A stretch of 64,000 nucleotides of DNA from Enterobacter sp. R4-368 (GTDB lineage Bacteria; Pseudomonadota; Gammaproteobacteria; Enterobacterales; Enterobacteriaceae). This document shows, in pieces, positions 38,950 through 47,634 of this stretch. The stretch is taken from the NCBI RefSeq assembly GCF_000410515.1, contig NC_021500.1:1798001-1862000 (forward strand). Direction: 5' to 3'. Positions within the stretch are counted from its first letter, which is position 1, and every line of letters starts with the position of its first letter. Under the pieces are notes generated by a model. It made no database searches and was not told the origin of the DNA. It saw only the letters and a list, made by a program, of their open reading frames with translations. A program made the translations under genes and the position numbers.

Positions 38950-39261
38950 ATGACCAGTCCGGATATCATCTTACTGCAAGCGCAGGCAGAGAAAGCGTCT
39001 GCCCTGCTGAAAGCGATGAGTAACCCGCATCGTTTACTGATCCTCTGCATGTTGTGCGACGCGCCCGGTACATCCGCCGGGGAGCTAAGCGCGATTACAG
39101 GCCTTAGCCCTTCCGCCACGTCGCAGCATCTGACACGGATGAAAGAGGAAGGGTTGATCGAAAGCCAGCGCCAGGCGCAGCGGGTGAACTACTTCATTAA
39201 AGCGCCTGCGATCCGCACGCTGGTTCATACGCTGAAAACCATTTATTGCCCGGAGATATAA
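38950..39261 (+). CDS. ygaV: ArsR-family repressor YgaV
   Basis: 103 residues. Winged helix with KAMSNPHRLLILCMLCDAPG, then SAGELSAITGLSPSATSQHL. It is the E. coli YgaV orthologue by sequence and by adjacency to ygaP. In E. coli it represses its own ygaVP operon and reacts to sulphide-type signals through cysteines; two cysteines are near residues 33 and 36. The stop is two bases from the ygaP start. Confidence 0.93.
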   Translation: MTSPDIILLQAQAEKASALLKAMSNPHRLLILCMLCDAPGTSAGELSAITGLSPSATSQHLTRMKEEGLIESQRQAQRVNYFIKAPAIRTLVHTLKTIYCPEI

Positions 39262-39263
39262 CC

Positions 39264-39788
39264 ATGCAGTACACCCTCGTCAGCCCACAAGAAGCCAGTG
39301 CGCAGCAGCAAAACGGCGCGCTGATTGTTGATATTCGCCAGGCGGATGAATTTCGTCGTGAACATTTGCCGGACGCGGTTTCCCTGCCGCTGGACGACGT
39401 GCTTGCCGGGCAAACTGTTACACCAAGTTCGCCGGACCAAACGGTTATTTTCCATTGCCAGTCCGGCATGCGCACGCAACAAAACGCCGATGCATTAGTG
39501 CGCGCCGCAGCGCCAGCTAAGGTGATGATCCTCGACGGTGGGCTCAATAACTGGAAGCGCGAAAAGCTGCCAACGGTGCAGGATAAACGTCAGCCGCGCC
39601 CGCTGATGCAGCAGGTGCAGATTGTGGCAGGCAGCCTGATCCTGCTCGGTGTGGTGCTTGGTTTTACGCTTCACCCTAATTTCTTTCTGCTGTCAGGTTT
39701 TGTCGGCGCGGGTTTGCTGTTTGCGGGTCTGAGCGGCTGGTGTGGCATGGCGCTGCTGCTGGCGAAAATGCCGTGGAACCGCAGTTAA
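39264..39788 (+). CDS. ygaP: Membrane rhodanese YgaP
   Basis: 174 residues from the ATG at 39264 (an earlier in-frame start at 39246 lies inside ygaV). Rhodanese domain ~1-105 with active-site loop HCQSGMRTQQ (C65). Two C-terminal membrane helices (VAGSLILLGVVLGF and FLLSGFVGAGLLFAGLSG). It transfers sulphane sulphur at the inner membrane. Operon with ygaV. Confidence 0.93.
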   Translation: MQYTLVSPQEASAQQQNGALIVDIRQADEFRREHLPDAVSLPLDDVLAGQTVTPSSPDQTVIFHCQSGMRTQQNADALVRAAAPAKVMILDGGLNNWKREKLPTVQDKRQPRPLMQQVQIVAGSLILLGVVLGFTLHPNFFLLSGFVGAGLLFAGLSGWCGMALLLAKMPWNRS

Positions 39789-39870
39789 GCAGGTTTGCGC
39801 TGCCAGAAGTGGGTAATTGCCCGCACAGAAAAGTCGCCCGATAATGGCGCTTTCAAACGGAGAGTCATTG

Positions 39871-40413
39871 ATGGACAAAAAACAGAGTGAGATGAGTAAG
39901 TTTTTAAGCTACGTCTTACGCCATGAACCTCAGGCGATTGGGTTGACGCTGGATGCGGAAGGCTGGGCCAATATTGATGCGCTGATCGCCGGCGCAGCGC
40001 TGCAAGGTTATGCGTTAACCCACGAGCTGATCCGCCAGATTGTCGAGACCAGCGATAAAAAGCGCTTCACTTTATCTGCCGATGGTGTATCAATCCGCGC
40101 CGCGCAGGGGCATTCCACCGCGCAGGTCAATATTTCCTATCAACCGAAAGTGCCGCCAGAAACGCTTTATCACGGCACGGCTACCCGTTTCCTTGACGAC
40201 ATTCTGACGCAGGGGCTTGAAGCAAAATCGCGCCAGTATGTGCATTTATCCGCCGATGAAGTCACAGCAACGGCAGTTGGCCAGCGCCATGGGAAACCGG
40301 TGGTGCTGCGAGTTAACGCAGGCGAGATGCAGACGCAGGGCTTTGTTTTCTATCAAGCTGATAACGGCGTGTGGCTCACCGAATCAGTACCGCCTTCATT
40401 TATTACACAGTAA
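39871..40413 (+). CDS. kptA: RNA 2'-phosphotransferase KptA/Tpt1
   Basis: 180 residues from the ATG at 39871 (an upstream in-frame start at 39817 is unsupported). Conserved KFLSYVLRHEPQAIGLTLDA at the N-terminus, VRAxQGHS-type RAAQGHSTAQV, LYHGTATRFLDDIL and YVHLSADEVTATAVGQRHG. The Arg-His-Arg-Arg catalytic set of Tpt1 enzymes is consistent with these positions. It removes an internal 2'-phosphate from RNA using NAD+. The bacterial role is unclear since bacteria lack the tRNA splicing pathway. E. coli has a distant kptA elsewhere. Confidence 0.93.
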   Translation: MDKKQSEMSKFLSYVLRHEPQAIGLTLDAEGWANIDALIAGAALQGYALTHELIRQIVETSDKKRFTLSADGVSIRAAQGHSTAQVNISYQPKVPPETLYHGTATRFLDDILTQGLEAKSRQYVHLSADEVTATAVGQRHGKPVVLRVNAGEMQTQGFVFYQADNGVWLTESVPPSFITQ

Positions 40414-40488
40414 AAATCCCCGCACCTGCCGATTATCCTCTGGGTCAAATGAGTGATATATTTCAGGGCCTAACCCCAAGGAGACGTC

Positions 40489-41910
40489 ATGGCGGAATTT
40501 GATTCACTTGCGCAGGATCTGCTGGCGCAGGCAGATACTGACCAGCAGCGACAGCAGGAACGGGACCGGGTACTACTGGATCAGGTGCTGGAAATCTACG
40601 GCCAGAAATATGTGGCGGAGCAGTTAAAAAAAGCGGGTAAAGCCGAGTGGAGCCGCGAATCGCTCAACCGCTGGATCAACGGCAAAGGCAATCCGAGAAC
40701 GTTCACCGCCGCCGAAGAAGCGCAGCTTCGCAGCTTGCTGCCCTCCCCACCCGCCCATCACCCGAACTATCGTTTTCGCTTTATCGATCTCTTCGCCGGT
40801 ATCGGCGGTATTCGCAGCGGGTTTGAAGCCATTGGCGGGCAGTGCGTGTTTACCAGTGAATGGAATAAAAACGCGGTGCGCACCTATAAAGCCAACTGGT
40901 ACAACGATCACGCCACGCATACCTTCAATCAGGATATTCGCGAAGTGACTCTGAGCGGCAACCCGAACGTTTCCGAAGCCGACGCCTATGCGCATATCGC
41001 CGCAACGATCCCTGACCACGATGTTCTGCTCGCCGGATTTCCCTGCCAGCCCTTTAGCCTCGCGGGCGTGAGTAAAAAGAACGCCATGGGTCGCGCGCAC
41101 GGGTTTGAGTGCGAAGCGCAGGGCACGCTGTTTTTCGATGTGGCGCGCATTATCAAAGCCCGTCGCCCGGCGATCTTCGTGCTGGAAAACGTTAAAAACT
41201 TAAAGAGCCACGACAAAGGCAAAACCTTTAGCGTGATCATGAATACGCTGGATGAGCTGGGCTATGACGTCGCTGACGCCGCGCTAAACGGCAAAGATGA
41301 CCCGAAAATCATCGATGGCAAACACTTTTTACCTCAGCACCGCGAGCGCATTGTGCTGGTGGGTTTTCGCCGCGATTTAGATCTCGCCGACGGCTTTACC
41401 CTGCGCGATATTGACCGTTTTTATCCGACAAAACGGCCCGCATTCGGTGAGTTACTGGAGCCAACCGTCGACAGCAAATATGTGTTGTCGCATAAGCTGT
41501 GGGATTACCTCTATCGCTACGCGAAAAAACACGCCGCGAAAGGCAATGGTTTTGGTTTCGGGCTGGTTGATCCAACCCGCGCGGATAGCGTGGCGCGCAC
41601 GCTTTCGGCGCGTTACCACAAAGATGGTTCAGAAATTCTTATCGATCGCGGTTGGGATAAAGCGCTCGGCGAGGCCGATTTTGCCAACGCGGAAAACCAG
41701 GCGCGTCGCCCGCGACGCCTGACGCCGCATGAGTGCGCGCGTTTGATGGGGTTTGAAAAAGTGGGCGAAAAACCGTTTCGCATTCCGGTTTCCGATACCC
41801 AAGCTTATCGCCAGTTTGGCAACTCGGTTGTCGTTCCCGTCTTCGCCGCCGTGGCAAAACTGCTGGAACCCCGTATTGCTCTCGCCGTAAAACGCCGCAA
41901 AAAAATCTAA
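40489..41910 (+). CDS. dcm: DNA cytosine methyltransferase, Dcm-like
   Basis: 473 residues, the length of E. coli Dcm (472) and similar along its whole length. Motif I is [20 protein letters not shown] (98-117), motif IV is [11 protein letters not shown] with nucleophile C186, motif VI is ENVKNL (233-238) and motif VIII is QHRER (283-287). The recognition region resembles Dcm, so CCWGG is a reasonable guess. No vsr mismatch endonuclease overlaps the 3' end, unlike E. coli, where vsr overlaps dcm. No restriction gene is nearby. Confidence 0.9.
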   Translation: MAEFDSLAQDLLAQADTDQQRQQERDRVLLDQVLEIYGQKYVAEQLKKAGKAEWSRESLNRWINGKGNPRTFTAAEEAQLRSLLPSPPAHHPNYRFRFIDLFAGIGGIRSGFEAIGGQCVFTSEWNKNAVRTYKANWYNDHATHTFNQDIREVTLSGNPNVSEADAYAHIAATIPDHDVLLAGFPCQPFSLAGVSKKNAMGRAHGFECEAQGTLFFDVARIIKARRPAIFVLENVKNLKSHDKGKTFSVIMNTLDELGYDVADAALNGKDDPKIIDGKHFLPQHRERIVLVGFRRDLDLADGFTLRDIDRFYPTKRPAFGELLEPTVDSKYVLSHKLWDYLYRYAKKHAAKGNGFGFGLVDPTRADSVARTLSARYHKDGSEILIDRGWDKALGEADFANAENQARRPRRLTPHECARLMGFEKVGEKPFRIPVSDTQAYRQFGNSVVVPVFAAVAKLLEPRIALAVKRRKKI

Positions 41911-41919
41911 AACATGTTC

Positions 41920-41938
41920 CCGGCGCGCAAGGCGCCGG
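41920..41938 (+). terminator. Intrinsic terminator after the dcm-like gene
   Basis: Stem CCGGCGC/GCGCCGG with a 5-nt loop directly after the stop; only a weak T-rich tract (ACTTATTT) follows. Confidence 0.65.
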
Positions 41939-41978
41939 CACTTATTTAAGTCTTATTTAAGTGTTTAAAAAGTGATCA

Positions 41979-42005
41979 TAAAGTTAATGCTGGCCAGGTC
42001 GATAT
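41979..42005 (+). promoter_or_regulatory. Sigma-28 (FliA) promoter of the chemoreceptor gene
   Basis: TAAAGTTA (41979-41986), 11-bp spacer, GTCGATAT (41998-42005). Matches TAAAGTTT-N11-GCCGATAA at 7/8 and 6/8 with exact spacing, 32 bp before the start codon. Confidence 0.85.
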
Positions 42006-42036
42006 TAGTGGTGCAATCCCGACTCTCTCACGGACT

Positions 42037-43707
42037 ATGGCCATGCTTAAAAATATACGGGTTATTACAGGCATCATTATTGCTCTTTCAGTATTTTGTC
42101 TTCTTCAACTGGTTACTGGGGGTCTTTTCTACTCTGCGGTCAATAACGACAGGGTCAACTTTCAGAACACTGGCGTTCTGAACGCGCAGCAAGAAAATCT
42201 TGGCGACAGCGTAAACACGCTTATCAAAACACGCGTTACCGTTACCCGCGTGGCAATCCGCTTTTTGAAAAACCAGCGCGATCCGGCGTCGCTGGCCAGC
42301 ATTGAAAAGCTGCTCACTACGGCGGCAGATTCTCTGGGTAAGTCAGAAGGCTATTTCAACAACTATAAAAGCACACCGCGCGTTGCCGGTCAGGACGCTG
42401 CATTAGCCGACGAAGTGGCGCAGAACATCACCAAAATGCACGATGTGTTGCAGCAGTCGATCGCTTTCCTGCGCGCCAATAACTATGAAGCCTATGGCAA
42501 CCTCGACGCGCAGCAAGCGCAGGATGATATGGATGCCAGCTACGCCAAATGGCGGGCGGAAAACAACACCTTCCTGCAAGCCGCCGCCCAACAAAACCAG
42601 AGCAGTTTTACCAGCATGCAGTGGACGCTCGGCGTGATTTTGTTGGTGGTAATTGCGGTAATGACCGTTATCTGGCTCGGTTTGCAGCACTTGCTTCTGC
42701 GCCCGTTGCACAGCGTGATGGGGCATATTCGCGCTATCGCCGGGGGCGATTTGACGATGAGCATTTCGGCCGAAGGGCGCAACGAAATGAGCCAGCTCGC
42801 CGCCGGCTTACATGAAATGCAAACGTCGCTGGTGAAAACCGTCAGCGCGGTACGTAACAGCTCGGATTCGATTTACACCGGCGCCAGCGAAATCTCCACC
42901 GGCAACAACGATCTCTCGTCGCGTACCGAGCAACAAGCCGCCTCGCTGGAAGAGACCGCCGCCAGCATGGAACAGTTAACGGCCACGGTGAAACAGAACA
43001 CCGATAACGCCCGTCAGGCATCGCATCTGGCGAAAAATGCCTCCGATACCGCCGCGCGCGGTGGCGAAGTGGTGAATAACGTGGTGCGCACGATGAGCGA
43101 AATTTCCGACAGCTCGCAGCAAATCGCCCATATCACCAGCGTGATTGACGGCATCGCCTTCCAGACCAATATTCTCGCGCTCAACGCTGCGGTAGAAGCG
43201 GCGCGTGCCGGTGAACAGGGCCGTGGTTTTGCGGTGGTGGCAGGCGAAGTCCGTACGCTGGCAAGCCGCAGTGCGCAGGCGGCTAAAGAGATCAAAACCC
43301 TGATCGATAACTCGGTGAACCGGGTGAACTCCGGTACCACGCAGGTTGCTGAAGCGGGCGATACGATGAAAGAGATCGTCAACGCTGTTACGCGCGTGAC
43401 GGATATCATGGGTGAAATCGCTTCCGCCTCTGAAGAACAGAGCAAGGGAATTGAGCAGGTGAGCCTCGCGGTATCGCAGATGGACAGCGTAACCCAGCAG
43501 AACGCCGCGCTGGTACAGGAATCTGCTGCCGCTTCCGCCGCGCTGGAGCAGCAAGCCGAGCAGTTGCGTCAGGCGGTTGCCGTGTTCCGTGTTAACGGAC
43601 ACAACCCACTCCTGAGTGCAAAACCGGGCAAACCGCAAGCCACGCCGCTGCGCCCGGTCGCAACCGCAGCGCCTTCAAGTAGTGACAACAACTGGGAAAC
43701 GTTCTGA
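42037..43707 (+). CDS. Methyl-accepting chemotaxis protein, Tsr-like
   Basis: 556 residues. TM1 ~8-30, periplasmic four-helix domain ~33-195, TM2 ~197-218, HAMP ~219-270, then a long cytoplasmic hairpin with the invariant tip IAFQTNILALNAAVEAARAG and methylation helices. It ends in NWETF, the tether for CheR and CheB. The cytoplasmic part is nearly Tsr. In the ligand pocket, R66 matches Tsr R64, but T70 replaces N68 and the FF pair is not evident, so serine is unlikely to be its ligand. Start could also be 42043. Class 3 flagellar promoter upstream. Confidence 0.93.
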   Translation: MAMLKNIRVITGIIIALSVFCLLQLVTGGLFYSAVNNDRVNFQNTGVLNAQQENLGDSVNTLIKTRVTVTRVAIRFLKNQRDPASLASIEKLLTTAADSLGKSEGYFNNYKSTPRVAGQDAALADEVAQNITKMHDVLQQSIAFLRANNYEAYGNLDAQQAQDDMDASYAKWRAENNTFLQAAAQQNQSSFTSMQWTLGVILLVVIAVMTVIWLGLQHLLLRPLHSVMGHIRAIAGGDLTMSISAEGRNEMSQLAAGLHEMQTSLVKTVSAVRNSSDSIYTGASEISTGNNDLSSRTEQQAASLEETAASMEQLTATVKQNTDNARQASHLAKNASDTAARGGEVVNNVVRTMSEISDSSQQIAHITSVIDGIAFQTNILALNAAVEAARAGEQGRGFAVVAGEVRTLASRSAQAAKEIKTLIDNSVNRVNSGTTQVAEAGDTMKEIVNAVTRVTDIMGEIASASEEQSKGIEQVSLAVSQMDSVTQQNAALVQESAAASAALEQQAEQLRQAVAVFRVNGHNPLLSAKPGKPQATPLRPVATAAPSSSDNNWETF

Positions 43708-43715
43708 CACCCGCA

Positions 43716-43749
43716 AAAAGCCAGCGCGATATGCTTCGCGCTGGCTTTT
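43716..43749. terminator. Bidirectional terminator after the chemoreceptor gene
   Basis: AAAAGCCAGCGCG/CGCGCTGGCTTTT stem of 13 bp with an 8-nt loop, flanked by A and T runs, between the convergent chemoreceptor and unknown genes. It can work in both directions. Confidence 0.85.
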
Positions 43750-43774
43750 CTTCCTTTCACGATGATGTTCTTAA

Positions 43775-43789
43775 GCCGGATGGCGCTGC
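43775..43789 (+). repeat. REP-like half-site
   Basis: GCCGGATGGCGCTGC resembles the head of an enterobacterial REP palindrome (GCCGGATGGCGGCG). A near copy, GCCGGATGGCGCTGT, occurs at 54881-54895. No second arm is clear here. Confidence 0.45.
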
Positions 43790-43809
43790 AACGCGGTAGT
43801 GGTTACTGG

Positions 43810-44691
43810 CTACTGCTTGCCCGCCTCTTGTGCTGCATCGCTCTGTTTTGCGGTCTGCAAAAAGACTGCAAACTGCTGCCATTGCTGCTGTAGCGCGCTG
43901 ATGTGGTTTTTCTCGATATCACGCATAAACGGCAGCGTTCCGCTACTGTCCACTGACTGATTAAACTGTGTAAACCAGCTATCGCTGTCAGTACCGCTGG
44001 CGGTGATACTCAGCATTTGATTGCGTACCGTCTGGGAGGCATGAGTGCCCGCACTCAGTTGATCAATCGCCTGCTGATGTTGCCTGGCTTGTGTTGTATT
44101 GCCCAGGCTTTGCGCCAGATTCGACGCCTGCGTCAGCACCACGCGGTTAATCTGATCGGCCTGATCGGCTTTATCAGCAATAAAACCAGCGACAAACGCG
44201 CTGGCCTGTTGCTGATAATCAGCAGAGATGTACTTTGACACCACCTCATTCAGCTTCGCCTGGGTCATCGACAGATCCATCGCGCTGGTAGTGTAATCAC
44301 CGCTCGCTTGTGGTGAGACCAGCGCCTGATGCAGCGCGGCGGCCATGTCATCAGGGTTAACGGTTGAGTGCTGGAAAAAGTCGATAAATTTCACCGCGTC
44401 GCCCGCGCTTTGCGGATCGGAATAGAATTCGCTGGCGAGGCTTGGCCCACGGGCATAAGTGGCCATGTTGGCATTGCGAACCACCGCCATTGCCTGAGCC
44501 CTCTTTTCCGCTTCTTCTTTGGTTGGCGGCGTGTGCCCTTCCATGCCCTTCGCCAGCGCTTCTGCTGAAATGTTGACGGAAATCGAGCGCTCCGTGACGA
44601 TCTCTTTTCCGGCAAACGTGATGGTTTTTGACTGACGTACTTCGGGCAACGCCTGTAACGCGACAGCCGAACCGACATCCTGAATGCTCAT
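43810..44691 (-). CDS. Uncharacterised 293-residue protein
   Basis: I do not recognise this family. 293 residues, no signal peptide, no membrane helix, mostly helical and rich in Ala, Gln and Ser. Visible phrases include KTITFAGKEIVTERSISVNI (~23-42) and STVNPDDMAAALHQALVSPQ (~109). The soluble, helical, polar character would suit a flagellar-exported or cytoplasmic protein. A sigma-28-like element lies upstream and the gene is convergent with the Tsr-like receptor, so membership in the flagellar regulon is possible. It has a GGAGA ribosome site before the ATG. Confidence 0.75.
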   Translation of the reverse strand: MSIQDVGSAVALQALPEVRQSKTITFAGKEIVTERSISVNISAEALAKGMEGHTPPTKEEAEKRAQAMAVVRNANMATYARGPSLASEFYSDPQSAGDAVKFIDFFQHSTVNPDDMAAALHQALVSPQASGDYTTSAMDLSMTQAKLNEVVSKYISADYQQQASAFVAGFIADKADQADQINRVVLTQASNLAQSLGNTTQARQHQQAIDQLSAGTHASQTVRNQMLSITASGTDSDSWFTQFNQSVDSSGTLPFMRDIEKNHISALQQQWQQFAVFLQTAKQSDAAQEAGKQ

Positions 44692-44724
44692 ATCTTCTCC
44701 ATAGAATTAACGTTCATCAGTCGG

Positions 44725-44752
44725 TTATCGTCTGCGTCGTATCGGTTCTTTA
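44725..44752 (-). promoter_or_regulatory. Sigma-28-like promoter of the 293-residue protein gene
   Basis: On the minus strand: TAAAGAAC (44745-44752), a 12-bp spacer and GACGATAA (44725-44732). The -10 matches 7/8, the -35 matches 5/8, and the spacer is one base longer than ideal. It lies 34 bp before the start codon. Confidence 0.5.
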
Positions 44753-44818
44753 CTTTTTTGCGCAAAATTCACGCAAAACCACCATAAATTGGGGTGTTAT
44801 CAGGTGAGTTTTAATAAT

Positions 44819-44834
44819 GGGCGGAGACCCGCCC
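44819..44834 (-). terminator. Terminator of yqaE
   Basis: Minus-strand hairpin GGGCGG-GTCT-CCGCCC followed by ATTATTAAAA, 9 bp after the yqaE stop. Confidence 0.6.
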
Positions 44835-44842
44835 GACAGGGG

Positions 44843-45001
44843 TTAATTGCGGGTTTGCACCCAAAACGCGTGGATAAGGCCAGGGAAATAGCCCAGCAGT
44901 GTAAGCAGGATGTTAATGATAAATGCCCATCCAAAGCCTTTGCCAAGCAGCACGCCCAGCGGCGGCAGAATAATGGTAAATACAACTCGCCAGAAACCCA
45001 T
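44843..45001 (-). CDS. yqaE: PMP3-family small membrane protein YqaE
   Basis: 52 residues from the ATG at 44999-45001, preceded by an ideal AGGAGG site. The sequence is nearly identical to E. coli YqaE: MGFWRVVFTIILPPLGVLLG, then two membrane helices and the end GLIHAFWVQTRN. Pmp3-type proteolipids affect membrane potential and cation tolerance in yeast; the bacterial role is not settled. Longer frames into upstream DNA are not used. Confidence 0.95.
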   Translation of the reverse strand: MGFWRVVFTIILPPLGVLLGKGFGWAFIINILLTLLGYFPGLIHAFWVQTRN

Positions 45002-45180
45002 ATAAACCTCCTGTGCAACGTCATTCCAGCTGATTGAAAAAAAAGACAATCCCTTAAAGATTAGCCACTTTGACTGTACCTGCCACTTTCACTGGCCGTG
45101 TTTACCCTCTTTTACGCTGTACCCTGGCAGACGTTCAGGCTATGTTTATCTTCACAAACTCATTACAAAAGGAGCAAAGC

Positions 45181-45360
45181 ATGTTTTCTGTCGGCGATAT
45201 TGTGCAGCCACGCATTGGCGGGCCAAAATTGAAAGTTCTGGAAGTCCATCAGGATCAGATTGTCGCGGTTCCGGCCCACGACGAGCAGGCAGCAAAAATC
45301 ACGCTGAAAGCGGAAGATGTCTCTTTGTATAAAGAAGACGGTGATTTTGGCGTCTGCTGA
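45181..45360 (+). CDS. YodC-family small protein (DUF2158)
   Basis: 59 residues starting MFSVGDIVQPRIGGPKLKVL, behind an AAAGGAG site at the proper distance. The SH3-like 'GDxVQLKSGGPxM' pattern is that of the YodC family. The function is unknown. Upstream in-frame codons to 45070 are not needed. It is monocistronic, with a hairpin after the stop. Confidence 0.85.
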   Translation: MFSVGDIVQPRIGGPKLKVLEVHQDQIVAVPAHDEQAAKITLKAEDVSLYKEDGDFGVC

Positions 45361-45366
45361 TCGGCG

Positions 45367-45388
45367 GCGGTGGGCGTTCACCCACCGC
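45367..45388 (+). terminator. Terminator after the YodC-like gene
   Basis: GCGGTGGG/CCCACCGC stem with a 6-nt loop, followed by TTAAAACTT; the weak T-tract leaves some doubt. Confidence 0.6.
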
Positions 45389-45810
45389 TTAAAACTTCAT
45401 TTCCATTCAAAAAAACCGCATAAACAAGCAACCTCTTTTTCAGCATTAAACACTGCTATTCACGCTTAGTTAGCATAAAAAATGCTGCCTAATGTTTTAT
45501 TTTCTTTCGCAAAGCATAGCGCTCTGAAACCCGCCCATTTTGTCACCAACCGCTCAGTGCGCCACATCACACAAAACATACAAGCATTTGATAAATAAAA
45601 TATTTCATAACCAACCCAACAAAAATAATGAAATGCGTAAAATTCATGCAAACACAGAGCACTTTATCCAATAAAGAAAAGAAAATAAAAATTTATATCT
45701 AGTTGTGAGTTTCAATGCAGACAGATAATCTACACACATCAAACCAGCCGTTTCAAAACGCTAACACGACCGTTCATTAGCCTGTTTATTGATTACCAAG
45801 GAGCACCACC
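45389..45810. promoter_or_regulatory. AT-rich gap upstream of alaE
   Basis: About 420 bp with no supported gene. In E. coli stpA precedes alaE; no stpA remnant is seen. The stretch is AT-rich, as for DNA bound by H-NS or Lrp, and alaE is known to be controlled by Lrp, but I cannot define a site. Confidence 0.45.
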
Positions 45811-46260
45811 ATGTTCTCTTCGCAGTCTCGCCTGCGTCACGCCGCTGCGGACACCTTTGCTATGGTTGTCTACTGTTCGGTAGTGAACATGTTGATTGAA
45901 ATATTTCTCTCCGGAATGAGCTTTGAACAGTCACTTTCATCGCGGCTGGTGGCTATCCCGGTGAACATTATTATCGCCTGGCCTTATGGCATGTACCGCG
46001 ATGCATTTATGCGTTACGCCCGCCGTATTAGCCCGTCTGGCTGGATGAAAAATCTCGCCGATGTGCTGGCTTATGTGACCTTCCAGTCACCGGTGTATGT
46101 CGCTATTTTGTGGGGAGTCGGTGCCGACTGGCACCAGATTGTCGCCGCAGTCAGCTCCAATATTGTGCTGTCGATGATGATGGGCGCAGTGTACGGTTAC
46201 TTCCTCGATTATTGCCGCCGCCTGTTCCGGGTGAGCAACTACCATCAGGCCAAGGCCTGA
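45811..46260 (+). CDS. alaE: L-alanine exporter AlaE
   Basis: 149 residues, same length as E. coli AlaE (YgaW) and very similar end to end, with four membrane helices. Phrases [20 protein letters not shown] and [20 protein letters not shown] are conserved. It exports excess L-alanine using the proton gradient. An AAGGAG site lies before the ATG. Convergent with ygaC. Confidence 0.96.
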   Translation: MFSSQSRLRHAAADTFAMVVYCSVVNMLIEIFLSGMSFEQSLSSRLVAIPVNIIIAWPYGMYRDAFMRYARRISPSGWMKNLADVLAYVTFQSPVYVAILWGVGADWHQIVAAVSSNIVLSMMMGAVYGYFLDYCRRLFRVSNYHQAKA

Positions 46261-46291
46261 TGGCGGGCGGCAGGCTTTGGTCTGTCGCCTT

Positions 46292-46636
46292 TTAATGCGC
46301 TTCGCCAAATAACCCCGTAATAAACTTTTCCAGCGCCACGCGCGAACTAAAGCCGTGCGGAATGCCGTAATGCTCCTGCGCATCGCCGCCGAAATAGAGC
46401 GGGAAATTCTGGTAGTGATCGCACAGTTTGATGTCCGAGGCGGGTTCCGCAAGCGACGAACTGCGTTCTTTCAATGTGGGGTGGATCACCAGCGCCGTGC
46501 GTCCCATACGCGCTTCGCGGTTAACATACACATAATTTTCGCCACGGCGATAACCATAGGTTTTCGGCGTGGCCACATCCATGGTAAATCCCACTTTTTC
46601 CAGCACGCGCGCCACTTCATCGGGTCTTAAATACAT
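46292..46636 (-). CDS. ygaC: DUF2002-family protein YgaC
   Basis: 114 residues, the E. coli YgaC length and clearly orthologous: [20 protein letters not shown], then [20 protein letters not shown] and [16 protein letters not shown] small soluble protein, Fur-regulated in E. coli according to literature; its biochemical role is unknown. Confidence 0.94.
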   Translation of the reverse strand: MYLRPDEVARVLEKVGFTMDVATPKTYGYRRGENYVYVNREARMGRTALVIHPTLKERSSSLAEPASDIKLCDHYQNFPLYFGGDAQEHYGIPHGFSSRVALEKFITGLFGEAH

Positions 46637-46798
46637 AGATTTTCCTCGTCATCTTTCCAAAGCCTCGCCACCTTACATGACTGAGCATGGACCGTGACTC
46701 AGAAAATTCCACAAACGAACCTGAAAGGCGTGATTGCCGTCTGGCCTTGAAAATTATGGTCTAAACTAAAATTCACATCGAAAACGAGGGAGGATCCT

Positions 46799-47125
46799 AT
46801 GTTTAACAGACCGAATCGCCGTGACGTAGATGAAGGTGTTGAGGATATTAACCACGATGTTAACCAGCTCGCTGACAGCCTCGAAGCCGTGCTGAAATCC
46901 TGGGGCAGCGACGCGAAAGACGAAGCGGAAAGCGCGCGCCGTAAAGCACAGGCCCTGCTGAAAGAGACCCGCGCACGCATGCATGGCCGCAGCCGTGTGC
47001 AACAAGCGGCGAGAGACGCCGTGGGTTGTGCCGATACGTTTGTGAAAGACAAACCCTGGTGCAGCGTTGGCGCTGCCGCTGCGGTCGGTATTTTTCTTGG
47101 CGCGCTGCTGAGCTTGCGCCGCTAA
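46799..47125 (+). CDS. ygaM: DUF883/ElaB-family membrane-anchored protein YgaM
   Basis: 108 residues. An amphipathic helical N-terminal part (residues ~10-80, VEDINHDVNQLADSLEAVLK) and one C-terminal membrane helix (VGAAAAVGIFLGALLSLRR). Near identical to E. coli YgaM. Related ElaB and YqjD bind ribosomes at the inner membrane in stationary phase, so a similar role is inferred. Confidence 0.94.
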   Translation: MFNRPNRRDVDEGVEDINHDVNQLADSLEAVLKSWGSDAKDEAESARRKAQALLKETRARMHGRSRVQQAARDAVGCADTFVKDKPWCSVGAAAAVGIFLGALLSLRR

Positions 47126-47143
47126 CAGATTTCCACCCTGCTG

Positions 47144-47180
47144 ACCCCTGCCGGTTTCAACGCCCGCAGGGGTTTTTATT
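47144..47180 (+). terminator. Terminator of ygaM
   Basis: Stem ACCCCTGC/GCAGGGGT (47144-47151, 47166-47173), then TTTTATTT. Confidence 0.85.
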
Positions 47181-47267
47181 TGTCTGCACATCGCCCTTTT
47201 CTGTACGAAACGCGTACACACCGCCCTTACCCATTGTTTCTATCCTCCGGGCAAAGCCTATGACAAT

Positions 47268-47314
47268 TTCCTATATATTGTGTGGTTGCATCTTTAAATA
47301 ACTACATCTAGTAT
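47268..47314. promoter_or_regulatory. Tandem NrdR boxes upstream of nrdH
   Basis: Box 1 at 47268-47283 contains CTATATATTGTGT and box 2 at 47299-47314 contains CTACATCTAG. They match the NrdR consensus acaCtAtATaTwGtgt, and their starts are 31 bp apart, the spacing of NrdR box pairs. They lie about 75-120 bp before nrdH. Confidence 0.85.
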
Positions 47315-47388
47315 TCAGTTCAGTAACACAGACACTAACTGACGCGAACCTTCGCGCCGCCAATCCATTTTAGACGGAAATACGAATT

Positions 47389-47634
47389 ATGCGCATTACC
47401 ATTTACACTCGAAATGATTGTGTTCAGTGCCACGCCACCAAACGTGCGATGGAAAGCCGTGGCCTGGCGTTCGAAATGGTGAACGTTGACCACGTGCCGG
47501 AAGCGGCAGATGAGCTGCGTGCGATGGGCTTTCGTCAGTTACCGGTGGTTGTCGCCGGGGAAACAACATGGTCCGGTTTTCGCCCGGATATGATTAACCG
47601 CTTACACGCCGCGCCGAGCGTCGCCAGCGCATGA
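47389..47634 (+). CDS. nrdH: Glutaredoxin-like NrdH
   Basis: 81 residues with redox motif CVQC (~11-14) and WSGFRPDMI near the C-terminus. It reduces the NrdEF ribonucleotide reductase, accepting electrons from thioredoxin reductase. First gene of nrdHIEF; its stop overlaps the nrdI ATG by four bases (ATGA). Confidence 0.96.
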   Translation: MRITIYTRNDCVQCHATKRAMESRGLAFEMVNVDHVPEAADELRAMGFRQLPVVVAGETTWSGFRPDMINRLHAAPSVASA

